A program made the translations under genes and the position numbers. The notes under the pieces are model-generated. The model was not told the DNA's origin. It saw nothing but the letters and a program-made list of their open reading frames with translations, and did no database searches. DNA of 33,025 bases, from positions 1 to 33,025 of the forward strand of contig JAEPRB010000348.1 in NCBI GenBank assembly GCA_016758965.1, in the 5' to 3' direction. Shown here piece after piece: positions 10,069 to 21,300 of the stretch (position 1 is the stretch's first letter; every line of letters begins with the position of its first letter). The DNA is from Circinella minor. Lineage: Eukaryota > Mucoromycota > Mucoromycetes > Mucorales > Lichtheimiaceae.

Positions 10069-11119
10069 AATTTTTTTACCACTATTTAATAATATAATAA
10101 AATAATAAAAACTATATATCTATAAATAAATATTGAAACGATGGTGAATTGATGCTAGGTTATATTTGGGATTATGTTTGGATACACAATTTTCTAAAAA
10201 GAGAAAATCCTCTGCGCTGGTTTTAAATTACATCCTGAGGTAGCTGAGGTAGCTTCCCATGGTGATAGCTAACTACAAATTATACAAAATAAGAGGGGGA
10301 GGTGACATACCAATATAAGTGGTGCGAACAAATAATATTATATGGGTAGTGCGTTACAAGATAGTCAATTCCAATATATCAAACTATAGATAATAATAAA
10401 GTCCTTTCCATCAATTAATTCGATTGTTTCCTTTTTATCCAATATTCCTTTCCTTAAGATCATTCACTAATCACATACAGATATAACCGTCCTTGTAGTA
10501 CTAAATCAAAACCAAGCCAAAACCAGAAACAAAATTTGATGTGTGAAAGAGAGCTCCTTTTTATTCAAAGTATTTTCTTATTACTTATATACTAAATAAA
10601 AAAGGGGTAGAGTAGAAGGAGAACAAAAGTCGATCTGTTCAAATTCACGTCACACCAATACCCAACTGCAACAGTAGACTGCTTTTCCTTTTTTAGAAGA
10701 GCGACTGAATATGGAATCTGCACAAAATGTTCGGTACCTGCTGTATATCGTCTGATTTCATAATTACTTATATATAAATGTGCTTTTATATTGTTCAATA
10801 CATACATATTATCACCTTTCATGCTATTGGTATTGGGGTTTAGTTAATTATGTCTTTCGGCTGCCAAAAATAATAGTCGTTATAAAAAGAGGTGATTATA
10901 CTACAATAAATAGTTTGATACAATCAAATGTTTATTACATAAAATGCTGAATGATAATATTTTTCAATGTAGGGAATAATTTAGAAACCATTCTATTCTA
11001 TGTACGTCGTTTATTTTATGATGCTCATCATAGTGTGAAATGCAAAACCACTGTATAGAAATACGTATAGAAACAATAATAGTAATGCAATTTACTGATA
11101 GTTTACTTTAGTTTAAAAT
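10069..11119. other. Intergenic, no gene recognised
   Basis: AT-rich DNA between element B and the LTR retrotransposon, expected to hold the right end of element B. A small tandem CTGAGGTAG repeat lies near 10238-10255. The only open frame of any size (minus strand, 76 codons, near 10592-10822) has no recognisable domain and is not called. Confidence 0.6.
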
Positions 11120-11448
11120 TGTCGTAGCCTAAAAACAATGTCACTATCATTTTCCTTTTTGAATCTTGTCACACTACATATTATAATTATGAGTCAACTT
11201 CCTGTTGCCATTCTAGTAATCATCATAGTATGTACTTTACTGTAATGACTCACATTTTATATCTCTTCTTGTAATTACATGTCATCCACATTATATACGT
11301 TATTATCATTATTAGAAAACATATAAATAGTCCTTGCTCATCAAATAATAAAGCGGTATCTTTTGAATTATATTTTTATCCTTTATTATCATTTGTTATA
11401 TTCTATTACTATTGGCTAAGGTATTGATCCGCCCAATTTATTACGACA
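11120..11448 (+). repeat. 5' LTR of Ty3/Gypsy retrotransposon
   Basis: 329 bp, starting TGTCGTA and ending TACGACA (7-bp inverted termini). It differs from the 3' LTR at three positions, all transitions. It contains TATAAATAG (11322-11330) and AATAAA (11347-11352). The flanking AAAT (11116-11119) matches AAAT after the 3' LTR (16435-16438), a 4-bp target duplication. Confidence 0.95.
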
Positions 11449-11450
11449 AC

Positions 11451-11464
11451 TGGTAGTGACAGAG
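11451..11464 (+). other. Primer-binding site of the retrotransposon
   Basis: TGGTAGTGACAGAG begins two nucleotides after the 5' LTR. The TGG start pairs with the CCA end of a tRNA. I cannot name the tRNA from sequence alone. Confidence 0.65.
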
Positions 11465-11468
11465 GTTT

Positions 11469-12575
11469 ATGTCTGATAACAAGAACCCATACAAGAATCC
11501 TAATTTCCAAAACTATCATACAAACCCTATTGATCAATTAATCGACAAAGACGAAGAAAATTTTACTTTGACAAAACAAGAAATCACTTTTGACCCTCCG
11601 TTCCCAAGAATGAATGAAGAATTAGCAAAACAAAATGCATTGATTATGCAGGCCTTAAACGCATTATTGGAACAACAAAAAATAGATAAACCGCAAGAAA
11701 ATAAATCAAAACAAAAGCCTAGTTTTAGTTTCCGCGCGCGTGTGCGTGAACCTGACACATATCATGGTGATCGCAATTTGGATGCCGCAATTGGTTGGAT
11801 ACGCTCTGTGGAACGTTACCTAGAAATGGTGGAATTGGAACAAACTCGTTGGATTGACTATACTGCTACCTTATTTCGGGAAGAGGATGATATGTGGTGG
11901 CGCCAACAAGAATTGTTACATGCTAATGATGACTGGGTGGACTTCAAGAAACGTTTTTTGGCGAATTTTAGTCCTCCTAATCATCGACAATTGGCTCGTG
12001 ATCGTTTGGCAGCATTGGTCCAAACTGGTACTGTGGCCGACTATGTGACTCAGTTCCAAGCATCTTGGTCATCCGTACCTACGATGGGAGAAGAAGAAGC
12101 TTTGGATCGTTTTCAACGTGGTCTGCATCCTCAAATCCGATTACAAGTCATAACTCGTTTTCCTGAAACACCAGATGTAGCTATAAATTTGGCGCTAGCA
12201 GTAGAAGCTGCTCAGCAACGTAGTCAAACTATTTTGGGTGAAGCTTCTTGTTTTCCTCCCCAACTGCAACATCCAATTCAACATCAGTTGACCCCCGAAT
12301 ATTTACGTACCTCTGGTGTTGCCCCAATGGACCTGGATGCTATTCATACAAGAGGACCAAGACAGTGGCGCTCGTCTGGTCATGATAGTTCCAATTGGCG
12401 TTTACAAGGCAATCAACGCGAAAGTCATGATCATGACAAAGAATGCTACAATTGCAGTGGTGTTGGTCATATTGCTCGTACTTGTTCTTCGCCTCGCCGA
12501 TCCAACAATCAAGGCCGTTACATTAACCAACAAGGTTGTCAAGGTCAAGGTCAAGGTCAAGGCCGGTGGTTCTAG
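11469..12575 (+). CDS. gag: Gag polyprotein
   Basis: 368 residues beginning just after the primer-binding site. Residues about 95-230 match the retrotransposon Gag family (AIGWIRSVERYLEM, WVDFKKRFLANF, LDRFQRGLHPQIR). A CCHC zinc knuckle (CYNCSGVGHIARTC) lies at about 325-338, followed by a Gly/Gln-rich tail (QGQGQGQG). The protein packages element RNA into virus-like particles. The stop is TAG at 12573-12575; the same frame continues nine codons to a TAA, so this TAG may itself be a mutation. The pol frame overlaps in the -1 frame from about 12536, consistent with -1 frameshifting to make Gag-Pol. Confidence 0.9.
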   Translation: MSDNKNPYKNPNFQNYHTNPIDQLIDKDEENFTLTKQEITFDPPFPRMNEELAKQNALIMQALNALLEQQKIDKPQENKSKQKPSFSFRARVREPDTYHGDRNLDAAIGWIRSVERYLEMVELEQTRWIDYTATLFREEDDMWWRQQELLHANDDWVDFKKRFLANFSPPNHRQLARDRLAALVQTGTVADYVTQFQASWSSVPTMGEEEALDRFQRGLHPQIRLQVITRFPETPDVAINLALAVEAAQQRSQTILGEASCFPPQLQHPIQHQLTPEYLRTSGVAPMDLDAIHTRGPRQWRSSGHDSSNWRLQGNQRESHDHDKECYNCSGVGHIARTCSSPRRSNNQGRYINQQGCQGQGQGQGRWF

Positions 12576-15500
12576 GGAAAAGGCCAAGCGCGTCAGGATT
12601 AAAAGGAGCCCCTTCGCGCGCAATCCCATCCTTTAACCAATCCATTAATATGGTCCAGCCTGTTTCGTCCGTGGTGCCCGAAGGCGACTTGATTAATTTA
12701 TCAGATGATCATAATGCAGAATTGTCGGTGTTACAACAAACTTTAGAAGAAGATAGAAAATATTTTGATTCATTATTATCAATAAAAGAAACTGATTTGC
12801 CACTGTATTTAATGTTGTGTAATGTCTGCTCTGTGAATGTTATGGTGGATTCGGGTGCAAGTGGGTGTTATGTAGCTCCACGAATTGCTGCTGGTTTATC
12901 AACTCGCTTGGTCCCAAATCGTGAAGTGGAAACGGCTGGTGGTCATGTATTGGCAATCAATCAACAAGTTACTCTACCATTGGATGCACAAGGTTATATA
13001 CACCAAACTGATGCTTATATCCTTGACACCAAGTTCGATATCATCCTAGGGCGCGATTGGCTCAAGCAAGTTCAACTGATACCTGATTGGGATCTAGATA
13101 CATGGAAAATTAGCAAGAATGGTCAAGATTACATCCTTCGTCCTCTCCATACTCGTCAAGTTCCTGAATTAGCTTACCTCATTTACATCGTCAAGTTCAG
13201 CATTTGGAACGCCGTAAGAGGATTGACGATATGTTTGTTTGTTATGTCCATCCCAATAATAACAATGATGGTATTGCTTTGACCCACGATGGTGAAAAAC
13301 TGATGGCGGAATTTCCTGATGTCTTTCAAGACACGTTACCCGGGTTACCACCAGATCGCGGAATCGAACATATAATTGATACGGGCGATACTGCTCCTAT
13401 ATCTCGCCCACCATACAAAATGAGTCCCTTAGAATTAGATGAATTGAAAAGGCAGTTGAAAGAGTTGTTGGATCTACGTCTTATTCGTCCGAGTTCGTTG
13501 CCATGGGGAGCTCCCATTTTATTTGTTCGCAAGGCAGGCGATCCATCGTCCGGAACACCACCAGCATTGAGACTCTGTATTGATTATAGGGCGACTAATC
13601 GTGTGACAAAAAGGATTGACGTGCCGCTCCCACATATTGACGAGTGTCTGGAACGTCTTCATGGTATGAAATATTTCTCGAAACTTGATTTGAAGTCAGG
13701 ATATCACCAGCTTAAGATCCGGGAGGAAGATGTCAAAAAAACAGCGTTCAACACACGATATGGTTCCTTTGAATGGTTGGTTTTGAGTTTTGGCCTGAAG
13801 AACTCGCCTTCTGTTTTTCAAAAATGGATGAACAAGGTCCTTGGTGATTGTCTTGATAAGTTTGCTATGGTGTATCTTGATGATATCTTGATTATGAGCC
13901 CAACTCGTGAAGACCATGAACGTCACGTTCGAGAAGTATTGTGTCGTTTCCAGGAAAACAAGATTATTGCCAATAAAAAGAAGTGCGAATTTTTCAAAAC
14001 CGAGTTGGACTTTGTTGGGTATCAAGTTACTGCTGCTGGTATTCTACCTTCCAAAAAACAGGTGAAGGCGATTCAAGACTGGCCCATTTGTAAAAATGTT
14101 CAAGAGGTTCGTCAATTTATTGGTCTGGCATCGCATTTCCGCCGGTAGATTCGTGGATTCTCGTCGTTAAGTTCTGTTTTGACTGATTTAACAAAAGGAA
14201 CAGGAATGAAGAAAAGAAGTATTGCGTGAACTCCAGAGTGCCAAGCCGCTTTTGATGAAATCAAGACTCGCCTGTGTGACGCTCCCATTTTAGTCGCTCC
14301 CAATCCAGAAGAACCATATGTTATTGAGGTTGACTCGTCAGATTTTGCTGTTGGTGGCGTTTTGCTACAAAAGGGGTCAGATGGTCATCTTCATCCATTG
14401 GCATATGAGTCCAAAAAGTTATCCACCGCTGAACGAAACTATCCTGCTCAAGAACGAGAATTGTTAGCGATTCTACATGCTTTACGCACTTGGCGGTGTT
14501 TTGTGGATGGTCGTCGTTACACAGTTTTTTCTGACCACCACCCACTCAAATATTTTCACACACAAACCAAGCCTACTCCACGTTTAACCCGATGGATTGC
14601 CGAATTGGAATTATATGATCCGGATATTCAGTATAAACCTGGTCGTGATAATCATGTTCCTGATCTATTATCAAGAAGGGATGGTTCTGCTTGTATCACC
14701 CAAGAACAATCTATGAAACCTGAGTTTTTATATGCTGTTCAATCCATTCAAGAATCAGATTAGCCCATGTTTTATGCATTGGATGAAGACAAATGGCCTC
14801 CTATGTATAAAGATCTCTTGAGTAAACATAAAGACAAATTTGTGGTTTGGAATCAGCAAGTTTTTCGTTTGGTGAAAAATGGTAACCAGATTCAAGAAGT
14901 CCGTTTTGTTTTATTTGTTCGTTGTGCGGATCTGGTTCAAGATTTTCACAAGTCAGTTGGTCATGCTGGTAATCTTACTGTTTTTGACCTCATGCGCAAC
15001 CGTTAGTGGTGGCCGGATACGCGTTCTGATATTCAAGGTTGGTTAGCTGCTTGTCCTCCATGTCAACTTGCTGCTAATGCTGATCATAAGATCCACCATG
15101 CGCCTATGAAGCCATTGGCGGTCCCTCCTGCTTTTTCTCGTTGGCATTTGGATTTTGTCGGTGAACTACCCACAACTGTTAATGGTAATCGCTGGCTTCT
15201 TGTTGCTGTTGATTACACCACTAATTGGACCATTGCTCGTGCTGTCCCAGATGCCACTGGTGAAGCTATTGCAAACTTCATTTATGAAGAAATTGTGTTG
15301 CCTTTCTCTTGCCCCCATGAAATTTTGACTGATCGAGGAGCCAATTTTATGTCCAAAGTCTTAAATCTCTATTTGGGTCGTCTGCAAGTGAATCATTTAC
15401 TTACCAGTGCCTTTCACGCAAGAACAAATTCCAAAGTTGAACGCACCAATGCTATTTTGAAACAGATGTTACGTAAATTTGCACATGGTGAAATCCATCG

Positions 15501-16113
15501 TTGGGACCAATTTGTCCAACCTGCCGTTTTTGCTTGTCGAGTACATAAGCATCATACTCATGGTTACAGCCCCTATTTCTTGGTTTATGGTGTTGATCCC
15601 AAATTACCTGGTGATATCCTACCTCCATTTCTACAAGTCAAAGAACAAGAACCGCAAGAATCAGCCATCGCCAAAGGTCGTGCTCGAGAGGTCCGTCAAT
15701 TACGTCAAGCTCATATGTTGGCTGAACAAAAGTTAACTGCTAATGCTGCCAAGGATAAAGCCAAATGGGATGCCATACTCAAACCACAAAAATTTTCTGT
15801 TGGCGATCACGTCCTTATGCGCCATGAAAACAGGCTCAGTCTTGAATATAACTGGAAAGGCCCCTTTCAAGTACTTGCTGTCAATCTGGATACCAATGTG
15901 TATCAGTTGCAAGATTTAAATGGCCAGATCTATCGTTCCTGGGTTCATACCGATCGCCTCCGCCCAATTCATGTTAATTCGACTGTGCCCACCACTCCAT
16001 GGCTTCATCCTACTGCTGTCCGTGCTGCTGCCCGTGCAGAATTAAAAGCTGCTGGTCATATTGCTATGTTGTTCGCGGACGTACAACCATCTGGGGAGGG
16101 GGTATTGTCATAG
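12536..16113 (+). pseudogene. pol: Pol polyprotein (protease, RT, RNase H, integrase) with stops and a frameshift
   Basis: Protease: VMVDSGASGCYV near 12840. The frame shifts by one between about 13160 and 13175. RT: LCIDYRATNR, FSKLDLKSGYHQ and the YLDD box at 13873-13884. RNase H: VIEVDSSDFAVGGVLL near 14320, then YPAQERELLAI. Integrase: HHCC finger (14950-15080), catalytic Asp in WHLDFVG, Asp in LTDRGANF and Glu in SKVERTN, followed by a GPY/F-like module (NWKGPFQV). No chromodomain is apparent. In-frame stops: TAG 14146, TGA 14227, TAG 14761, TAG 15004. The final TAG (16111-16113) lies inside the 3' LTR, so pol overlaps the LTR by 8 nt. Confidence 0.9.
16093..16102 (+). other. Polypurine tract
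   Basis: GGGGAGGGGG lies three bases before the 3' LTR and within the pol reading frame; primes plus-strand DNA synthesis. Confidence 0.8.
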
Positions 16114-16434
16114 CCTAAAAACAATGTCACTATCATTTCCCTTTTTGAATCTTGTCACACTACATATTATAATTATGAGTCAACTTCCTGTTGTCATTCT
16201 AGTAATCATCATAGTATGTACTTTACTGTAATGACTCACATTTTATATCTCTTCTTGTAATTACATGTCATCCACATTATATACGTTATTATCATTATTA
16301 GAAAACATATAAATAGTCCTTGCTCATCAAATAATAAAGCGGTATCTTTTGAATTATATTTTTATCCTTTATTATCATTTGTTATATTCTATTACTATTG
16401 GCTAAGGTATTGATCCGCCCAATTTATTACGACA
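16106..16434 (+). repeat. 3' LTR of Ty3/Gypsy retrotransposon
   Basis: 329 bp, same length as the 5' LTR. The differences are TGTCA instead of TGTCG at the start, one T/C in the CATTTTCC run and one C/T in GTTGCCATT. It ends TACGACA and is followed by AAAT. Confidence 0.95.
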
Positions 16435-17418
16435 AAATTCGCAACACCTTTCTTCTATTCCATCACTATTATAAAATTGTTAGAAGTCATAAAAGATTTT
16501 ATCTCTATTTTTTTTAATTAACTAATATTTTTTTTGCTAAACGTAATCGCTTTGTTTTTATTAGTCATTAGTACTGGTCTATACACTTCAAGAAAAGTAA
16601 TGTTTATTAAAACAAGTATATTTATGCAATGAAGATTTACATTACACTTTAATTTATTTGAAATAATCATAATTTGTCAGGTATGATAATAGCAAATGAT
16701 TAATTATATATATATATAATTTAAAATTGACACTATTAAATAAAGTTAAATTGATGAAACTTAGGTTGTAAATAGAAGAGAAGTTATATATATATTTTGT
16801 ATCAAATATAGTATAATCATTATTGTTTTTGCATTGATTTTTGAATTGGATTTTGGACGCTAACACAGTACAGTGAAAACCACCAATATCAATTTCCACC
16901 ATCTACTATCATCACATTTAATTTTAAACTATTATGATATACCCCCTTTTAGTAACAAACTATCTAATACTTTTTTTATTATTCTATTTCGAATCTTTTG
17001 CAATACCAAGGTTGTGAGATACGATGATTTTTTTTTTAAAAAAAAAGAAAAACTAAATAAAAAGCAAAAACTTACGACTAATTTTATATTTTAGAAAATA
17101 TTATTATTTAAATATAACAAAATATTTGAAGATAATAGGCCTAGCAGAACAATAATAAAATCAATTATAAATAGAAACGCTTCTCAGTACCTTATAATAC
17201 TTATTACAGCAGGCAGTATTACTACTGGCTTCATTATATATGTATTAAGTGCATTTTTTTTTTTAGCAATCCATGAGTTATCAAAACCAATAAGCCAGCT
17301 AACTTTTTTTTTATTGGCCGTTATAGTACTTTAATATGGCTCTCCTTATTGTAACACCAAAATTGTTAATACTCCTTCTTTTTCTTTTATTTCATAAACA
17401 CATTCATTAATTAAAACC
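16435..17418. other. Intergenic, upstream of the dynein light chain gene
   Basis: AT-rich with homopolymer runs (e.g. near 16500-16545 and 17030-17045) and a short TA repeat near 16710. No gene, RNA or repeat recognised. The proximal part presumably contains the promoter of the downstream gene. Confidence 0.5.
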
Positions 17419-18103
17419 ATGGAAGTAGCTAAAGAAAATACTCCCGTTTCAACTGAAGTATGTATATTAATATAAATATATTGATATTATAATATTATAC
17501 TAACCAACTTTATTTTTTTATTAAAAAAAAAAAAAAGACACAGGAAAAATCTAATAAATTCAATTCAGACGAAGCAACTGCCATCATTAAAGAAGTAAAT
17601 AATTTATTCTTACTTGAAATGTTCTTTATTGTTTAATCTGTATTACAACACAACATAAAAGTAATAATAAAATGTAATAATATTTATAGGTAACTGAATC
17701 AACCATTCAAGATGCTGAGTATACTCACGGTAAAGTTCCACAATGGACAAAAACCATCATTGACAGCTGTTTAAAAAGATTAAGAGCAAAGAATAAGACT
17801 TATAAATATGTTGGTAGGTTATAAATATATGTTCTTTTTTATTTGTTTATTATTATTATGTTACTTAATTGGGGTTTCTTTTATTTTAGTTACGTGTGTG
17901 ATAATGCAAAGAACAGGTGCTGGTTTTTATGCTGGAAGTTCAGTATACTGGGATAATAATAATGATGGTAAAGTTTTTTTTTTCTTTTATGTTTAGATTG
18001 AAATAAGATAAATATATTAATGAATATAAAAGGGAGTGCTAGTTATAGATACGAAAGTAAATCAGTATATGCAGTTATTAATGCTTTTGGTTTAAGTGTA
18101 TAA
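17419..18103 (+). CDS. Dynein light chain, Tctex type
   Basis: Five exons (17419-17457, 17538-17594, 17690-17813, 17890-17967, 18033-18103) give a 122-residue protein, close to the usual length of about 113-120. It ends in the characteristic Tctex1/DYNLT stretch: VPQWTKTIID, a YKYVVTCVIMQ strand, GAGFYAGSSVYWD, then a final strand with YAVINAFGLSV. All introns are GT-AG and phase-consistent. The protein is a homodimeric accessory subunit of cytoplasmic dynein that binds the intermediate chain and cargo adaptors, acting in microtubule-based transport. The ATG has a purine context (ACCATGG). It is convergent with the M16 peptidase gene, about 230 bp apart. Confidence 0.93.
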
Positions 18104-18334
18104 TTATATTTTTATACAACAATATATCCCCCCCCTCCAAACACCATCACTATCAATCAATCAATCTATTAAACAACAATAATAATTATTATTGTTTCTT
18201 TCTTTTTTTTTTTTTTAAAAAATATATAATCTAACAAAAACAAAAACTACTACAAAAAAAAGTGATGTATATGTTTTTCTTTTTTAACTGGAGTGTGTAT
18301 TAAGGAGGAGGATGAGGAGTTAAAAATTAAAAGA

Positions 18335-21300
18335 TTATATAGAGAAATCATTAAGAGTCATTGTATCAAGATTAAATCCAAGAGAAGCAAATCCATCCTT
18401 AATTTCATCTGTTTTACTTGGTGCACTTACAACCATAATATTACATTTTCCAGGTGTAAACATATTAACAAAATATTTCTTTAAAACATGTTGTAATTCT
18501 TTCATGGTTGTTGTCTAATATTTAAATAGAAAAAAGAAGTTATTAAAATCTTTTTTCCATCCAGAAAAATGTATTACTTTTTTTTTTTTTTTTTTTTTAC
18601 CTGAATAGCAGAAAGTAAAGTACGATTATAAGTAGCAGGAACTTGTTTTAATACTTGATTTACAAATGATTGTAATGCTGCACGATCCATTGTATTTTCT
18701 CTTGCTACCAAACTATAAATGACAGCACTCTTAGCACCATCTACTGCAGATGGTTCAATTTCCATCTAAAATAATTAATAGTAAGTATGTATACATTTCT
18801 TTCCTTCAGCCCCCCCCTCCATGTCATCCTTCCCCTTAGATATACCTCATTATTTGCTAATTGATCAATAACAAGTTTAGCTTGAGCAAATGCTTTAAAC
18901 GCATCAGGTGATTGATAAATAGTAAAATTAATAAGAGAAGCTTCAACATCTGTACTTAAGAAACAAGAATAAGCAAGTCCTTGACCACGAATAAATTTCC
19001 AAAAGATGCCTTCCATTGTATCTAATAATTCTGCCATCACCAATAATGCAGGAATATCTGGATCTTCAAAATTCTTGGGTCCTTTTACTGATTGTAAAGA
19101 GAATGAATTTTCAATGGATGGTAAACTTACAATAGCTCCCTAATATAAAATTAATTTTATAAGTCTATTTTTTTTTAATATATATATATATATATAATGC
19201 TACTTACAATTTGACCAGGTTCTTTTCCAGAAGGACTAAGAACATCTTGTGCTAATGTAACAGGTGTTAATTCTTGACTTGAATGATTCATACGTGAACA
19301 AATCGATTCAAAAGCGGTTCGAGGTTTATTTAATTTTAAAATATTTCCAGTGACATGAATTCTCATATTATCAGGATGACATACTAATAATAATTTAATC
19401 AAAAAAATAGTTAATTATATATGTTTATATAGTGAAAAAAGAATAAAAAAAAAATACATTACATGCTTCACGATAAATAGTTAAATCACGAATAACTGAA
19501 TCAGGATCATTATCAAGTTTTTGTAAAACATCTTGTAAGAAATTTGTTTGGAATAATACATTACGTGCAGCATTAGCTGACTTTGTAGAATCATATTGAA
19601 GTGCACGCATTGCTGCATTGGTCATCTATTATTTAATAATAATAATAATAATGATACTATTAATAAGTATATATAAAATAAGTATAAAATATATAACATA
19701 CACTATGACCATCTCTTTTAGCTTGAGGAATATCATTTAAAATTTGATAAGCTACAATTTTTATTCTATAAATTAAAATAATATATAATTTTTTTAGTAA
19801 TCCATTTTAAATAATATCTTTTATTTTCTTTTACCTTTCAGTTGTAAATTGTGTATTCCATAAAATATCTTGTAGCCATTGAATACCCTTTTGATAATTG
19901 GATTCTTCTGTTTTAAAAGTAAATACTAATAATTCACGGAATCCACTAGTAGTACCTAAACCAGCATCATATTCTACAGTATCTTCACTAAGACCTTTAA
20001 CAACATCTTCATATGAAATAATTTCTCCATCACTTGTTTCAATAGGTAATGAAAAGATAGCTTTAAGTAATAATCTTGTATAAGGTAAAAGATCCGATGG
20101 TACAGAATTTGTATTAATATGAGCTGATATTTTAACAAAACGAGATTGAACATCTATTTTATATATATCAATATTAGTTAATATCATCCTAGTTTATATA
20201 TATTACTATAAAATACATACGATCAAATTGAATAAATAATGGTATCTTAATACCATTATCCTTATTAACATATTCTTGAATTTTATTATTACTATAAATA
20301 TATATAATATGTTAATAGAATGATCGAATTAATAAAAAAAAAAAAAAAAAGAATAAAAAACTTACATTTCAATACCATTATTTCTTGCTGTTAAAACATT
20401 AATAAAATTAATAGAAGATACTGGAGGAATAGTAAAATTTTCAAGTATGTCATTGGGTAATTCAACATCATTTTTAGTCATTGCTTCTTCAAGATTATTT
20501 TGAAGTTCTTGTAATTTTGTTTCACCAAGATCATTACGTTGTTTTTCAATACGTTGTTTTTCTTCATTGGATAATTGTTCAGCAAATTGAGCAGAAGGTT
20601 TACCAAAAAGAATAACATGAGGAGCATCAAGATACCATCTAAAATAAAATAAAATAAATTAGATAAATAAATATAATTATTTTTTACACCAAAGAACAAA
20701 ATAATTACTTTTTTAATACTTCAAGCCAATCTGAAATTTGATAATTAGCCAAAATATTTAAATATTCTTGATCTTTGACAGATTCTTTAAGATCATGACC
20801 ATCTTGTTTTCCATAAAGAAAATCTATATTTTAATTTAATTTAGTATAAATAAATAAATAATATATATATATATAATCTTTCTTGTTCATTACCTGAAAT
20901 ACAAATAGCAGCAGCTGTATCATGAGCATCCGTTTCTATACCATCTAATAACTATAAATATAAATATATTAAGTTATATTATTATGATTATTTAAATCTT
21001 TTTGTTTTCATAATTTACTTACTTTAAGCATTTCTTTTTCAATAACATTCTTCATTCTATCCATATCAATATCTTTTTCTTCTATAAGACGTTGGAATGT
21101 ATTCAATATCCGTTCAGGTAATCCTTCCATTTCTTCCATAGGAACATTAGATGCAGTTAACATGATAGTTGTCTTTAAATGATCAGTTGCATGAAAATCA
21201 ACATCTATTATATATATAGATAGATAATGTTTATTTAGTATTCTTAATATATATATATATATATACTTTATTATTTATTATTTACCTGTACAAAGTGGAT

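Larger units (their letters stand above)
11120..16434 (+). mobile_element. Full-length Ty3/Gypsy LTR retrotransposon, coding-defective
   Basis: About 5.3 kb with two LTRs, primer-binding site, gag, pol in the order protease-RT-RNase H-integrase (Ty3/Gypsy order), polypurine tract and target duplication. About 99% LTR identity indicates recent insertion. Nonetheless pol has a frameshift and four in-frame stops, so this copy is unlikely to be autonomous unless the stops are read through or the copy was made in trans by an intact relative. Confidence 0.93.

Noticed and set aside
10592..10822. Minus-strand 76-codon frame
   Set aside because: No domain, no splice-consistent neighbours and no similarity to the nearby elements.
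14112..14545. Minus-strand frames within the retrotransposon
   Set aside because: Antisense to RT/RNase H, whose motifs are unmistakable on the plus strand.
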